53,183 nucleotides of DNA from Lysobacterales bacterium (GTDB lineage: Bacteria > Pseudomonadota > Gammaproteobacteria > Xanthomonadales > SZUA-36). Within the stretch, counting starts at the first letter, position 1, and each line of letters starts with the position of its first letter. Positions 43,598 through 53,133 of this stretch are shown in pieces. Made by a program: the position numbers and the translations under genes. The DNA lies in the NCBI GenBank assembly GCA_014238945.1, contig JABAAB010000097.1, forward strand, positions 1 to 53,183, given 5' to 3'. The notes beneath the pieces were generated by a model. It was not told where the DNA came from and ran no database searches. It saw only the letters and a program-made list of their open reading frames with translations.

Positions 43598-45997
43598 ATG
43601 CCAACCACACCTCAATCCCGGACCCATGCCGAGGCCAGTATCCAATCGGTCTTTGAAGCACAGGCACCGGCGTTTTCGGTCCAGGAAGCCGAAGCGATCG
43701 CCCAGCGGGTATTCAATATCAAGGCTTGCGCTCACCCACTGGTTAGCGAGCGAGACCAGAACTTTCACCTGGATGCCAATGATGGCTCAGAGTGGGTACT
43801 CAAGATCGCCAACCCGGCAGAGAGTCCGACGCTGCTGGAGATGCAGACCCAGGCACTGCTGCACATCGCCCAGGTCGATCCGGGTGTGGGAATTCCTCGG
43901 GTCAAGGCAACACCTGGTGGTCGTCTTTTTCATGACTTCGACGGACCCGACGGGAGACGTTTTACCATCCGGCTTCTCAGCTACTTACCCGGCCAGCTGC
44001 TCGGTGATGCCACCCTGCATCCGGCGTTGTTACGTGATGTAGGGACAATAACCGCGCGCCTTGCCCGCGCACTGCGCGGTTTCTTTCATCCCGCGGCTCG
44101 ACATGAACTCATCTGGGATCTCACCCAGGCCTCCGCGCTTCGCACAAAAACCCACTACATTGAAGAACCCGGACGGCGACACCTCATTGAGGAAGTTTTT
44201 GACCAATTCGACACACAGGTGCTTCCAAAATTGAAGTTACTGCGGGCGCAGGTCATCCACAACGACGTCAGTGGATTGAACACCCTGGTCGAAGGAAACC
44301 GGGTAACGGGTGTCATCGACTTCGGTGATCTTATCCATGCACCGCTGGTCTGTGATCTCGCAGTGCCGGTGGCCGAATTGACCCGGGATCACCCGGACCC
44401 CATCACTGCCGCCGCCGAGATCACGGCAGGCTATCACGCCGTTACCCCATTGGAGGATGACGAGTTGCGTTTGATATACGATATCACGTCTACCCGCTGT
44501 GCGATGGAAGTGGTCATTGCGAACTGGCGGGCCCGGAATCACCCGGAAAACTTCGATTACATAATGGCGGGTGTCACGCGGGCTGAGGCTCAACTCAAGT
44601 TCATGCGGGAATGGGGTGGCGGGCGCATGTACACCGCGCTGCGCCAAGCCTGCGCGACGCCGGTCTCCATCGACGTATTGAATTTCAACGTCAAGCCATC
44701 AAACAAGGATGCTCTGCAATCGCTCATCGAGCGGCGCCGGCAACTCCTCGGGCCGGAACTGGAGCTCTCCTACGACAAGCCTGTTCATGCCGTGCGTGGC
44801 GAGGGTGTATGGCTTATCGATGACACGGGGCGCTGGTTGCTCGACGCTTACAACAACGTTCCCTCGGTCGGACATTGTCATCCGGTGGTAGTACAGGCGC
44901 TGGCACAGCAGGCGGCAACACTGAACACCAATACGCGTTACCTTTTTGAGTCCGCTATTGAATATGCGGAACGTCTCACCACAACCATGCCCGGTGATCT
45001 GTCGGTCTGCATGTTCGTGTGCTCGGGGAGCGAGGCAAATGATCTCGCCTGGCGTCTCGCCAAGGCACATACGGGAAACGCCGGTGGAATCGTCATGGAG
45101 GATGCCTATCACGGTACCACCGACGTGGTTTACGAACTCTCTCCGGCAGACTATGGAATTGACAAAGGCAGATCGCTGGCCGAATTCATCGCCACGGTCC
45201 CCGCACCAGATGGTTACCGTGGGCAGTTCCGCAGGAACGATCCCCATTATGTGGACCACTACACTGCATGCTTCGACGACGCGATAGCATCCCTTGACAA
45301 TCGAGGCTTTGCGCCTGCCGCCTACTATCTCGATCTGGTCCTGTGTAGCAATGGCATCATGATTCCGCCCCCCGGCTATCTCTCCACGGCGTTCAGTAAG
45401 ATCCGTGCGGCAGGTGGCCTGTGTGTGGCCGATGAAGTCCAATCGGGTTTCGGGCGAACCGGCGATCACTTCTGGGGGTTCGAAGCCCATGATGTGGTCC
45501 CGGATATTGTCACACTCGGGAAACCCATCGGCAATGGACTTTCCATGGCTGCGGTGGTGACAACCCCTGCAATCGTCGCGTCACTGATGAAAGAAACTGA
45601 TTTCTTCAGTACCACTGGCGGCAACCCGGTGGCCTGTGCGGCAGGTCTCGCGGTGCTCGATGTGTTGGAACGGGAAGGATTGCAGGAACACGCAGCACGC
45701 GTCGGCGCCAGGCTTAGATCACAGATTGAAAAACTCGCAGGACAGCACCCTCTGATCGGTGAAGTACGCGGCGCTGGCTTGTTCATTGGCGTGGAACTGG
45801 TGCGTGACCACTCGACCCTGGAACCGGCGGCGCAAGAAACGGCTGCCGTGGTTAATCGAATGCGTGAACTGGGAGTGCTGGTGGGAATCGAAGGCCCCTG
45901 TTCCAACGTGTTGAAAATTCGCCCACCCCTGGTCTTCGATGAAAACCACGCCCTGCAATTTACAGATATACTTGATCAGGCACTTCGGGAGACATAG
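43598..45997 (+). CDS. Fusion of APH-type kinase and class III PLP aminotransferase/phospholyase
   Basis: This 799-residue protein is one continuous frame. Residues ~20-340 are an aminoglycoside-phosphotransferase/choline-kinase-like kinase with catalytic Asp223 in VIHNDVSGLNTL and the metal-binding IDFGD. Residues ~365-799 are a class III aminotransferase fold with MFVCSGSEANDLAWRLAKAH, VADEVQSGFGRTG and PLP lysine Lys642 in TLGKPIGNG. In animals the same two activities are separate enzymes, hydroxylysine kinase and phosphohydroxylysine or ethanolamine-phosphate phospholyase. A fused bacterial form would phosphorylate an amino alcohol or hydroxy-amino acid, then eliminate phosphate and ammonia. 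The true substrate is not shown. It follows the FAD oxidoreductase by 2 nt. Confidence 0.88.
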   Translation: MPTTPQSRTHAEASIQSVFEAQAPAFSVQEAEAIAQRVFNIKACAHPLVSERDQNFHLDANDGSEWVLKIANPAESPTLLEMQTQALLHIAQVDPGVGIPRVKATPGGRLFHDFDGPDGRRFTIRLLSYLPGQLLGDATLHPALLRDVGTITARLARALRGFFHPAARHELIWDLTQASALRTKTHYIEEPGRRHLIEEVFDQFDTQVLPKLKLLRAQVIHNDVSGLNTLVEGNRVTGVIDFGDLIHAPLVCDLAVPVAELTRDHPDPITAAAEITAGYHAVTPLEDDELRLIYDITSTRCAMEVVIANWRARNHPENFDYIMAGVTRAEAQLKFMREWGGGRMYTALRQACATPVSIDVLNFNVKPSNKDALQSLIERRRQLLGPELELSYDKPVHAVRGEGVWLIDDTGRWLLDAYNNVPSVGHCHPVVVQALAQQAATLNTNTRYLFESAIEYAERLTTTMPGDLSVCMFVCSGSEANDLAWRLAKAHTGNAGGIVMEDAYHGTTDVVYELSPADYGIDKGRSLAEFIATVPAPDGYRGQFRRNDPHYVDHYTACFDDAIASLDNRGFAPAAYYLDLVLCSNGIMIPPPGYLSTAFSKIRAAGGLCVADEVQSGFGRTGDHFWGFEAHDVVPDIVTLGKPIGNGLSMAAVVTTPAIVASLMKETDFFSTTGGNPVACAAGLAVLDVLEREGLQEHAARVGARLRSQIEKLAGQHPLIGEVRGAGLFIGVELVRDHSTLEPAAQETAAVVNRMRELGVLVGIEGPCSNVLKIRPPLVFDENHALQFTDILDQALRET

Positions 45998-46228
45998 CCG
46001 TCCTGCGAACAGATTTTGACCTGGGATAGTGATGAATCAGGAAAGAACTCAGCCCAGGGTACCGGAACAGGGTACGGATTCTCAATTAGCTGACTGTAAA
46101 GCTGTTAAGAAAAGCCTTCCAATACGACGGCGATTCGAGAAACATGATGTATGTATCACCTATACTCGTTGACTAAGGATTGATTAGTCCCACCTTCATG
46201 TATCATTTGATTGTAAACTTATTGAATT

Positions 46229-49222
46229 ATGACCAAGGACAAAAACAAAACACAAGTTTCAGTTGACAGCCTGAAGAAGGAGCTGGAATGTGTTTATCTG
46301 CAAAATCGTGATTTGGAACAGCAACTTGTCGAATTGCAGCAACAGGATGAGCAACGACAGAATGAGCATCTCCTCATTGTACAAAGCGAGCGCTTTTTAA
46401 AGCAGAGTGTGGCCCTTGCACACGTGGGACATGCCATATGGGATGATGACCTGGATAGAGACATCACCGTTACCGAGGAGCTTGCCAATATCCATGGTAT
46501 GACAAGAGAAGAATATCTCGAAAGTGTTAATAGCATGGGAAGTTATCTAGAGTTCGTAGTTCCAGAAGACCGTGAAAAATACCTGCACTATGAAAATCAA
46601 TTTTTCGACGATGAAAGCGGCAGCGCAGCCGGTCTCGAATATCGTATTTCACGGGCTGATGGTGAAATTCGACACCTGCTTCAGCGTAGCCAATACGTCC
46701 CCGTCACCTCCGGCAAGCCAACTCAGTCCATCGTAGTTATCCAGGACATCACGGAACTGAAGCAGGCGGAATTCCGCCTTCAAAAGATCCAGGAGGAGCT
46801 GGAAGAAAGTGAAGCCATGCTGAATCAGAGTGCCACCATGGCGAATCTGGGTCATGCTGTCTGGGACGAAGTCAATGAGAAATACTCCCTCGTATCCGAT
46901 GGGTGGGCAGGTATCCACGGATATAACAAAGAGGAATTCATGGCGAGGTTCCAGTATGTGGAAGCGGACATCGAATTGATCCATCCGGCGGATCGCGATC
47001 GTTACAAGGCCTTTAGCGTTGAATGGAAGGACCGTGAAGATATTCCAGACATTGAATACCGGATCCTACGTCGCGACGGCAAAGTTCGGCATATACTCGA
47101 TAGCCATAATTATATTCGTGGCGGGCCCGGTAATTGGGCAAGATCACTCATGACGATCCAGGACATAACTGACCGTGTCATGCGCGAGAATGAACTGACC
47201 AAAAGCAGAAAAGAAGAAGCTGCACGGGCAGCTAAACTTGAGCGATTGAACGCAGTGCTCATTCAAATCCAGGAGCAGCTGCGCACAACTCAGCAACAAG
47301 CAAAATCGGCAAACGAGGCAAAAAGCGTGTTTCTGGCTACCATGAGCCACGAAATCCGCTCACCTCTGCATGTGATACTGACCATGAACACCCTGTTGAA
47401 AGAATCAAACCTTACACCTGAGCAGAGAGAATTCATCAACTTGTCTCGAGACAGCGGGCAGACCCTGATGGCCCTCATCAATGACATTCTCGATTTCAGC
47501 AAGATTGAAAGCGGCAAGCTGAAAATGAATTACGAATGGTTCAATCCCGTAAAGACCGTGAAGCATATCGCCGAACAGTTGTATGGGCGGGCGGCCCTCA
47601 AAGGCATCGAAGTGGTCAGTGTCATTTCACCTCTTGTCCCCAAAGTGTGCCTGGGTGACGAGATCAGGTTGCGCCAGATCCTTATCAACCTGGTGACCAA
47701 TGCAATCAAATTCACAGAATCGGGTGGAGTGATCATTCGATTATTATCGTCCGGAAAAGATATCGAGATCCAGATCGACGACAGCGGAATCGGCATCGCG
47801 GCAGACCGACATGAGACGATATTTGACGAATTCGTCCAGGTGAATGAAGGTAATTCTCGCGGAATTGGTGGAAGTGGTCTCGGCCTTTCCATTGTCCGTC
47901 GTCTCGTCGAGCTGATGAAGGGGGAAGTCATCCTGGATAGTGCCGAAGGCAAAGGCAGTAACTTCCGGGTTCTGTTGCCCATGAAAACCAAGGGCCCGGT
48001 CGACTTCACCCCGTTGGATTCCGGGCACCACGTTTGCCTGGACATTGCCAATCCTGTTCTGGCGCAAGGTCTGCGAGAGCAGATAAGCATGATGGGGGCA
48101 CACACGTACCTGTTGGAAGATTTTTTGTCGGAAGCACCCTCTGGAACCAACAAATGTGTGTTGCTGGTTGACCATAATAAAGATGGCAGGACTGCAAAAG
48201 ACCACAGAAGCAGGATTGACAAACTTCGGGACGCGGGTAACTGGGGTGTGGCAACCCTGGTAGATATGCGCGAAGTGGGTTACGTGAAGCAGGCAATTGA
48301 GGATGGCTACGATGCAGCGATCCGAAAACCACTCCAGGCAGACGATGTACAAGAACACTTGTTCGGCAGTGCGCATCATGCGGTCGATGACGTGGTGGTA
48401 GCGCGCCAGGATACTTCCGGTGACTCCTCGGTGGGAGAGGGCAAGCTTGTTCTACTGGTCGAGGACAGTCCGTCAATTCAGGCAATGACCAGGGCCTTGT
48501 TGGAACGCAAGGGCTATGATGTCGCGACGGCCAATAACGGCGGTAATGCTGTTGCCAAGGCCGCGGCACGGCCGTTCGATGTGATTTTGATGGATATAGC
48601 CATGCCGATCATGGACGGGTTGACGGCTACCCGGCACATCAGGGGTGGAAACGGGCCGAATCAACAGACACCCATAATCGCCATGACCGCCAACGCGTTT
48701 AACGAAGACCGGGAACGCTGTTTCGCTGCTGGTATGGATGAATTCATCAGCAAGCCAGTGGATGTGGAGAAGTTCTATCAGCTACTGGAGCATTGGACGT
48801 CATCAGAAGCACCCACTGCTGCACAAAGCGCAGCAGTAGAGAGCACGGATGAGAAACCGGAAATAGGTTTGCTGGCGCCAGAAATTCTGGAAACGCTCGC
48901 CGAGAACGTTTCGTGGGATCTGCTGCCAAACATTGTCGACACCTTCGTTGGAGAGACCAAACAACGCGTGGCGCTGGCGATGGAACTCTTTTCTCGCAGC
49001 GACCTGGACTCACTGATGGATCAGGCCCATACCATAAAGAGTGGCGCTGGCAGTTTTGGGCTAATGAAGCTACAGACGCTGGCCGCGAAAATTGAACTTG
49101 CGGCGAAAAAAGAGGATCTGGACAGCGTGACTAAAGCCATGACAGGCCTGGAAAATCTCGCACACGAATCCACATCCGCCCTTAAAAATTTCCTTAAGAA
49201 ACACGGTGGTACATCTTTCTGA
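46229..49222 (+). CDS. Hybrid sensor histidine kinase (PAS-PAS-HisKA-HATPase-REC-Hpt)
   Basis: The 997-residue protein begins with a coiled coil (~10-55). Two PAS/PAC modules follow (~65-180 and ~195-315, with EYRISRADGEIRHLL and EYRILRRDGKVRHIL). HisKA has phospho-acceptor His374 in ATMSHEIRSPLHV. HATPase has LVTNAIKFTESGG, DDSGIGIA and GGSGLGLSIVRRL. Residues ~595-710 look like a receiver without its Asp. A good receiver with Asp789 in ILMDIAMPIMDG follows, then an Hpt domain with His934 in AHTIKSGAGSFG. There is no membrane span, so it senses in the cytoplasm. It is an orphan; no partner regulator lies next to it. Downstream is the decayed ABC cluster. Confidence 0.9.
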   Translation: MTKDKNKTQVSVDSLKKELECVYLQNRDLEQQLVELQQQDEQRQNEHLLIVQSERFLKQSVALAHVGHAIWDDDLDRDITVTEELANIHGMTREEYLESVNSMGSYLEFVVPEDREKYLHYENQFFDDESGSAAGLEYRISRADGEIRHLLQRSQYVPVTSGKPTQSIVVIQDITELKQAEFRLQKIQEELEESEAMLNQSATMANLGHAVWDEVNEKYSLVSDGWAGIHGYNKEEFMARFQYVEADIELIHPADRDRYKAFSVEWKDREDIPDIEYRILRRDGKVRHILDSHNYIRGGPGNWARSLMTIQDITDRVMRENELTKSRKEEAARAAKLERLNAVLIQIQEQLRTTQQQAKSANEAKSVFLATMSHEIRSPLHVILTMNTLLKESNLTPEQREFINLSRDSGQTLMALINDILDFSKIESGKLKMNYEWFNPVKTVKHIAEQLYGRAALKGIEVVSVISPLVPKVCLGDEIRLRQILINLVTNAIKFTESGGVIIRLLSSGKDIEIQIDDSGIGIAADRHETIFDEFVQVNEGNSRGIGGSGLGLSIVRRLVELMKGEVILDSAEGKGSNFRVLLPMKTKGPVDFTPLDSGHHVCLDIANPVLAQGLREQISMMGAHTYLLEDFLSEAPSGTNKCVLLVDHNKDGRTAKDHRSRIDKLRDAGNWGVATLVDMREVGYVKQAIEDGYDAAIRKPLQADDVQEHLFGSAHHAVDDVVVARQDTSGDSSVGEGKLVLLVEDSPSIQAMTRALLERKGYDVATANNGGNAVAKAAARPFDVILMDIAMPIMDGLTATRHIRGGNGPNQQTPIIAMTANAFNEDRERCFAAGMDEFISKPVDVEKFYQLLEHWTSSEAPTAAQSAAVESTDEKPEIGLLAPEILETLAENVSWDLLPNIVDTFVGETKQRVALAMELFSRSDLDSLMDQAHTIKSGAGSFGLMKLQTLAAKIELAAKKEDLDSVTKAMTGLENLAHESTSALKNFLKKHGGTSF

Positions 49223-49224
49223 TT

Positions 49225-49800
49225 GTTAAGCACTATTTTACGAAAGATTCGCCTTGCGGGGGGCAAGCCACATTGTTGAACATGATCGGTTTACTCGACC
49301 AGCCCAGCGAGGGAGAGGTCAGCATTGATGGTCTTAAGATCAACGGTCAGGGGGACAAGGAGCACGCCAGACTACGCAACGAGAGTATTGGTTTTGTATT
49401 CCAGAGCTTTCACCTGATACCGGATCTGAGCGTGGCAGACAACGTGGAAATCCCCCTGCTGTATCGCAAGATGACCTCTTCCGAACGACGCAGGAGGTCA
49501 TTGCAGGCGTTGGAGCGTGTCGGTCTGTCATCAAGGGTAAATCATTTCCCGACCTAGTTATCCGGTGGTCAACAACAACGTGTGGCCATCGCACGCGCCA
49601 TTGTTGGCGAACCCCGTATCCTGCTGGCCGACGAACCCACGGGCAACCTCGACAGTCACATGGGGGATGAAATCATGGCCATACTGGAAAGCCTCAACCA
49701 GCGCGATGGCACCACCGTGGTGATGGCCACCCATGACCACAAAAAGGCAGCACGTACCCAGCGTATCGTACGTGTGTTTGACGGCCGCATAGTGCACTGA
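49225..49800 (+). pseudogene. MacB/LolD-type ABC ATPase, 5'-truncated with an in-frame stop
   Basis: Right after the kinase stop one frame reads DSPCGGQATLLNMIGLLDQP, a degraded Walker A in which the invariant Lys is Gln. About the first 40 residues are missing. The rest is good (GFVFQSFHLIPDLSVADNVE) up to NHFPT, where a TAG at 49555-49557 replaces the usual Gln codon. The same frame then resumes with [20 protein letters not shown] and [11 protein letters not shown] and ends at 49800. This is an exporter ATPase that has lost its start, its Walker A lysine and its integrity. I read it as a dead gene. Confidence 0.85.
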
Positions 49801-49821
49801 ACGGGTATAACGGGAAAAATC

Positions 49822-49995
49822 ATGTTTAAAAATTACCTTGTAACCGCCTACAAAGTGCTGCTCAGACGCAAGTTTTTCAGCTTTGTAAACCTGTTCGGCA
49901 TCGCATTGACATTGGCCGTGCTGACCATGGTCGTGGCCCTGCTGAACAATTATCTGCACCCCAGGTTTCCGAGGAGGACCGTGGAGATTTTCTGA
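49822..49995 (+). pseudogene. ABC exporter permease, first ~47 residues only
   Basis: An ATG at 49822, 21 nt after the ATPase remnant, starts MFKNYLVTAYKVLLRRKFFS and then FVNLFGIALTLAVLTMVVALL. This is the cytoplasmic start and first span of a MacB/FtsX-type permease. After LNNYLHP (about 49960) the family sequence ends. The frame runs ten codons into unrelated sequence and stops at 49995. The rest of the permease is gone; a histidine kinase fragment begins at the same point. Confidence 0.8.
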
Positions 49996-50523
49996 ATGCG
50001 CTCCGGGTCGTTATCAACCGAAATGAAAACCTCAATGGCTTTATGCGAAGTTTTGCAGAGGTGGTCAAATTGCCTGGGCCCAATCCAGTGCTTTGCGATC
50101 TGACCGAAATGCTGCGGGGGGCTCGAGACCATGTTTGGTGCGCAATGTTCGGAACGATCGATCGAATGGCAAAATCATATTGCAAAGCGACTACCCAAGG
50201 TACGCATTGACCGGGAGTTGATGGAACAGGTGCTGATCAAAATTTTCAAGAACGCCATCGAGGCCATCGATGAGCGCGGCGTGATCGAAATCCGGGCCAG
50301 GGAAGACCGTGGTCACGTATTGCTGGAGGTGATAGACAATGGCAGCGGTCTGGACCCCTCGCACAATAATAACCTGTTCACGCCCTTTTACACCTCCAAG
50401 AACAGCGGTCAGGGGCTGGGGCTGACACTGGTCAAGGAAGTCCTGCTCAGGCATGGATTTGAATTCGGTTTACAAAGCCGCAGCGACGGACGGACCTGTT
50501 TCAGTATCAGGATGAGCCGTTAA
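49962..50523 (+). pseudogene. NtrB/NtrY-like sensor histidine kinase, C-terminal part only
   Basis: The first segment (49962 to about 50125) reads DFLNALRVVINRNENLNGFM and EVVKLPGPNPVLCDLTEML. This is the linker after the phospho-His helix in kinases that sit next to ABC exporters. A frameshift near 50120-50135 moves to the frame from 50131, which has MEQVLIKIFKNAIEAIDERG (N box), VIDNGSGLDPS (G1) and GQGLGLTLVKEVLLRHG (G2). The N-terminal half with the phospho-His is missing. It is fused in sequence to the permease start, so a deletion joined the two genes. It is not functional. Confidence 0.8.
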
Positions 50524-50678
50524 TCCGTAACGGCAATAGCCCCCGTGGTGTTTGCAAGATCCCCGATCCGGGTTCGCTGGACAGAAATGTTTAGACTCAG
50601 GGCTTGAAAAAGGGGTAAATTTCATCACGTGAGCAGAACCAGCACAACAAAACCCGTTCAGTACCCCGGCAACCCACG

Positions 50679-52046
50679 GTGAAAATCGGCATCGTCGGCG
50701 CCGGTATTTCCGGTCTGGCAACGGCCAGGGCGATATTGTCCAGGAAACCAGATGCGGAACTCATCATTTTCGAGTCCAGCCAGCGCGTCGGTGGCAAGGT
50801 CTGGACTGAAATCAGTCCGGAAGGATACATCTGTGAAGGCGGTGTCAACGGCTTTCTGAACAAGGTTCCCAGCACCCTAGAGTTGTGCACGCAGCTGGGC
50901 GTGAAACCCATGCCAGCGGACGAATCCTCGAACAAACGCTATATTTTCAGCCGGGGTGAACTACATGCTTTACCTGAAAAGCCTTCACAATTCCTGACCT
51001 CCCGGCTGTTGAGCATGCGTGGACGTTTGCGGGTCGTTTACGAACTCGCGGCCGCCGGCAACGACCAGCAAGACGAAACGCTGGCCGATTTCGCCAACAG
51101 GCGCCTGGGCCGCGAGGCTGCAGAACGAATGATCGACCCGATGGCATCGGGGGTCTTCGCTGGTGATCCCACGAAATTAAGTCTGAAAAGCTGTTTTCCA
51201 CGTATCCACGAGGTAGAACAGGAATATGGCAGTCTGATACGCGGGTTGTTGAGCTTGCAGATGCAGGCACGGCGGAAAGGCGACAAAGAAACACCCGGTC
51301 CGGGACCCGGCGGTATCCTGACTTCATTTGCAGCAGGCATGAGCAGGATGACCGACACTCTGGCAGGACAACTGGGTTCACGGATACAAACCGGGATGGC
51401 TGTACACAATATCGACAGAAGCGGTGAACGCTACATGCTGCAGCTTGAAGATGGGTCCGAAGAGGAATTCAGCCACGTGGTTCTGGCCGCACCCGCACAC
51501 GCACAGGCCCACATACTGGACCGATTCGATCCCACGTTGTCCGCTCTGCTGGAGGGTATCCCCTACCCGCCTTTGAGTGTCGTGTGTCTCGGTTATGAGA
51601 AACAGCGCACGGGACAGATACTGGATGGTTTCGGATTCCTGGTGCCCTCGAGGGAAAAGCGCGCCGTTTTGGGTACCATCATCGACTCCAACGTATTTCC
51701 CGGCAGGGCCCCCGAAGGGTCCATCCTGTTGCGCAGCATGATAGGCGGCGCCAGGTCACCAGAAAACGCCCAGATGCCCGAGGATCAATTGATCAACCTA
51801 ATCCGGTCTGACCTCAAAGATATCCTCGACCTGGACGCTGATCCCGACTTCGTCCGGGTTTTCCGACATGAAAAGGCCATTCCGCAGTACGTGGTGGGGC
51901 ATTCTGCACGATTGGAAGCCAAGAATCAGTACCTGAGAAACCACCCGGGCCTGGTCTTGACCGGAAACGCATTCAAGGGTGTCAGTCTCAATGACTGCGT
52001 GGTAAACGCGACGCATACCGCCATCTCACTGCTTCCGAAAGCCTAA
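50679..52046 (+). CDS. hemY: Protoporphyrinogen oxidase (HemY/PPOX type)
   Basis: A GTG at 50679 gives 455 residues. KIGIVGAGISGLATARAI is the FAD loop, then SSQRVGGKVWTE. EGGVNGFLNKVPSTLELC and MASGVFAGDPTKLSLKSCFP are the typical PPOX blocks, and NAFKGVSLNDCVVNATHTA is the conserved C-terminal flavin motif. The enzyme oxidises protoporphyrinogen IX to protoporphyrin IX in heme synthesis, with oxygen as acceptor. Its length fits the family. No other heme gene is near. It follows the decayed cluster by 156 nt and appears intact. Confidence 0.85.
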   Translation: MKIGIVGAGISGLATARAILSRKPDAELIIFESSQRVGGKVWTEISPEGYICEGGVNGFLNKVPSTLELCTQLGVKPMPADESSNKRYIFSRGELHALPEKPSQFLTSRLLSMRGRLRVVYELAAAGNDQQDETLADFANRRLGREAAERMIDPMASGVFAGDPTKLSLKSCFPRIHEVEQEYGSLIRGLLSLQMQARRKGDKETPGPGPGGILTSFAAGMSRMTDTLAGQLGSRIQTGMAVHNIDRSGERYMLQLEDGSEEEFSHVVLAAPAHAQAHILDRFDPTLSALLEGIPYPPLSVVCLGYEKQRTGQILDGFGFLVPSREKRAVLGTIIDSNVFPGRAPEGSILLRSMIGGARSPENAQMPEDQLINLIRSDLKDILDLDADPDFVRVFRHEKAIPQYVVGHSARLEAKNQYLRNHPGLVLTGNAFKGVSLNDCVVNATHTAISLLPKA

Positions 52047-52148
52047 ATGGGGGGCTGCAAATTTCGAAGATGATAAACGATTTGAAAGATGCACCCAACG
52101 GAACCTGGTACTCCGTCAGCAAGACGTCTGACCATCAATTGACCGACA

Positions 52149-52877
52149 TCAACCAGGCAAGGGATCATCCTCTTCCGAACAGGGACCTGCCGGTGCGGTG
52201 TGTAAATCCCTGATGAGATGCAGACGCCACAACCAAATTCCGACGATCAGTGCTGCGGCAATGGGCAAAGCCGGTGCGGGCATGGCAATCACAATGAAAT
52301 CATAGATCCCGTGCAACGCCGCCGTAAACACCAGAGCGAGCACTGTGATCACCCCCAGTTTCTGCCGGTACAGACAGGCCTTGCCGATGTAGTAGCCCCA
52401 TATGGATGAAAACACGATATGTACCACGGGACTAACGAACCCTCTCTTCAGCGCTTCAGAGTCAGTAAGATACTGTATATATTGAATATTCTCCACGAAG
52501 GAAAAACCCAACGCTATGAACGATGCATAAATGATTCCGTCGATGGGTTCATTGAACTCCCGGAAATGAATGATTACGACAAGAAAGGGAATGATCTTGG
52601 CCAATTCTTCAATTACCCCGATTACCCCAATGGCATAAACAAATAGACCCGGCAGACTTGTCTCGGCCAGTAAATAGGCGTCGTAACGCAGATTCACCAG
52701 GCCCAGTGCCTGGTACATCAGCTTACCTAGGTAAAAAGAGCCAACACCCAGGGCAAAAGCCAGCAACAGGTGGCCGAAGGGTTCGGGAAGATGCCGGTCT
52801 TTGTAGTAATGGTAACCAGCCCAGAACAACGCCGGCACAACGACAGGCAATATGATGACAGTGTAAGACATCAACAT
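52149..52877 (-). CDS. PrsW-family intramembrane metalloprotease
   Basis: The ATG at 52877 (MLMSYTVIILPVVVPALFWA) gives 242 residues; a second ATG follows two codons later. There are about seven or eight membrane spans. The family motifs are IGVIEELAKIIPF (EExxK), LGFSFVENIQYIQY, SPVVHIVFSSIWGYYIGKA and ALHGIYDFIV. The Glu pair and the two His residues are the proposed metal-binding and catalytic residues. PrsW cleaves the anti-sigma factor RsiW in Bacillus; the substrate here is unknown. It is on the opposite strand to hemY, and the two genes converge with a 102-nt gap. Confidence 0.88.
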   Translation of the reverse strand: MLMSYTVIILPVVVPALFWAGYHYYKDRHLPEPFGHLLLAFALGVGSFYLGKLMYQALGLVNLRYDAYLLAETSLPGLFVYAIGVIGVIEELAKIIPFLVVIIHFREFNEPIDGIIYASFIALGFSFVENIQYIQYLTDSEALKRGFVSPVVHIVFSSIWGYYIGKACLYRQKLGVITVLALVFTAALHGIYDFIVIAMPAPALPIAAALIVGIWLWRLHLIRDLHTAPAGPCSEEDDPLPG

Positions 52878-53046
52878 GACATGTGGTTGCCAGGCAACAA
52901 CAATCCACCGGCCAGCGCCCGGTCTGTGGTGATCAGGCTTTGTACATAACAAAACTGATAATTGAAGACATCGTTGTCAGCGGATTTCATCATTCGAGTA
53001 TAGGACTGAATGGAGTTCATTTCACCGAAAGCTCAAATGACCCGCA

Positions 53047-53072
53047 TTGACTCATATTTAATGTAACCGAAA
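53047..53072 (+). repeat. IS end repeat, copy 1
   Basis: TTGACTCATATTTAATGTAA then CCGAAA. It matches copy 2 (53093-53118) at 24 of 26 positions in direct orientation, 46 bp apart start to start. It lies upstream of a transposase start and probably marks the left end of an insertion sequence; paired repeats of this kind are often transposase-binding sites. Confidence 0.65.
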
Positions 53073-53092
53073 GGAGAAGTAGTTCGGCTTCG

Positions 53093-53118
53093 TTGACTCA
53101 TATTACATGTAACCGAAA
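53093..53118 (+). repeat. IS end repeat, copy 2
   Basis: TTGACTCATATTACATGTAA then CCGAAA, the second copy of the 26-bp repeat, 15 nt before the transposase start codon. Confidence 0.65.
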
Positions 53119-53133
53119 TTTGAGGGTTGTAAT

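Noticed and set aside
42708-43667. Open frame of 319 codons on the minus strand across the FAD oxidoreductase gene
   Set aside because: The plus-strand protein has clear FAD motifs and family length; the antisense frame has none.
44699-45490. Open frame of 263 codons opposite the kinase-aminotransferase fusion
   Set aside because: There are no domain or signal motifs, and it is fully inside a well-supported gene.
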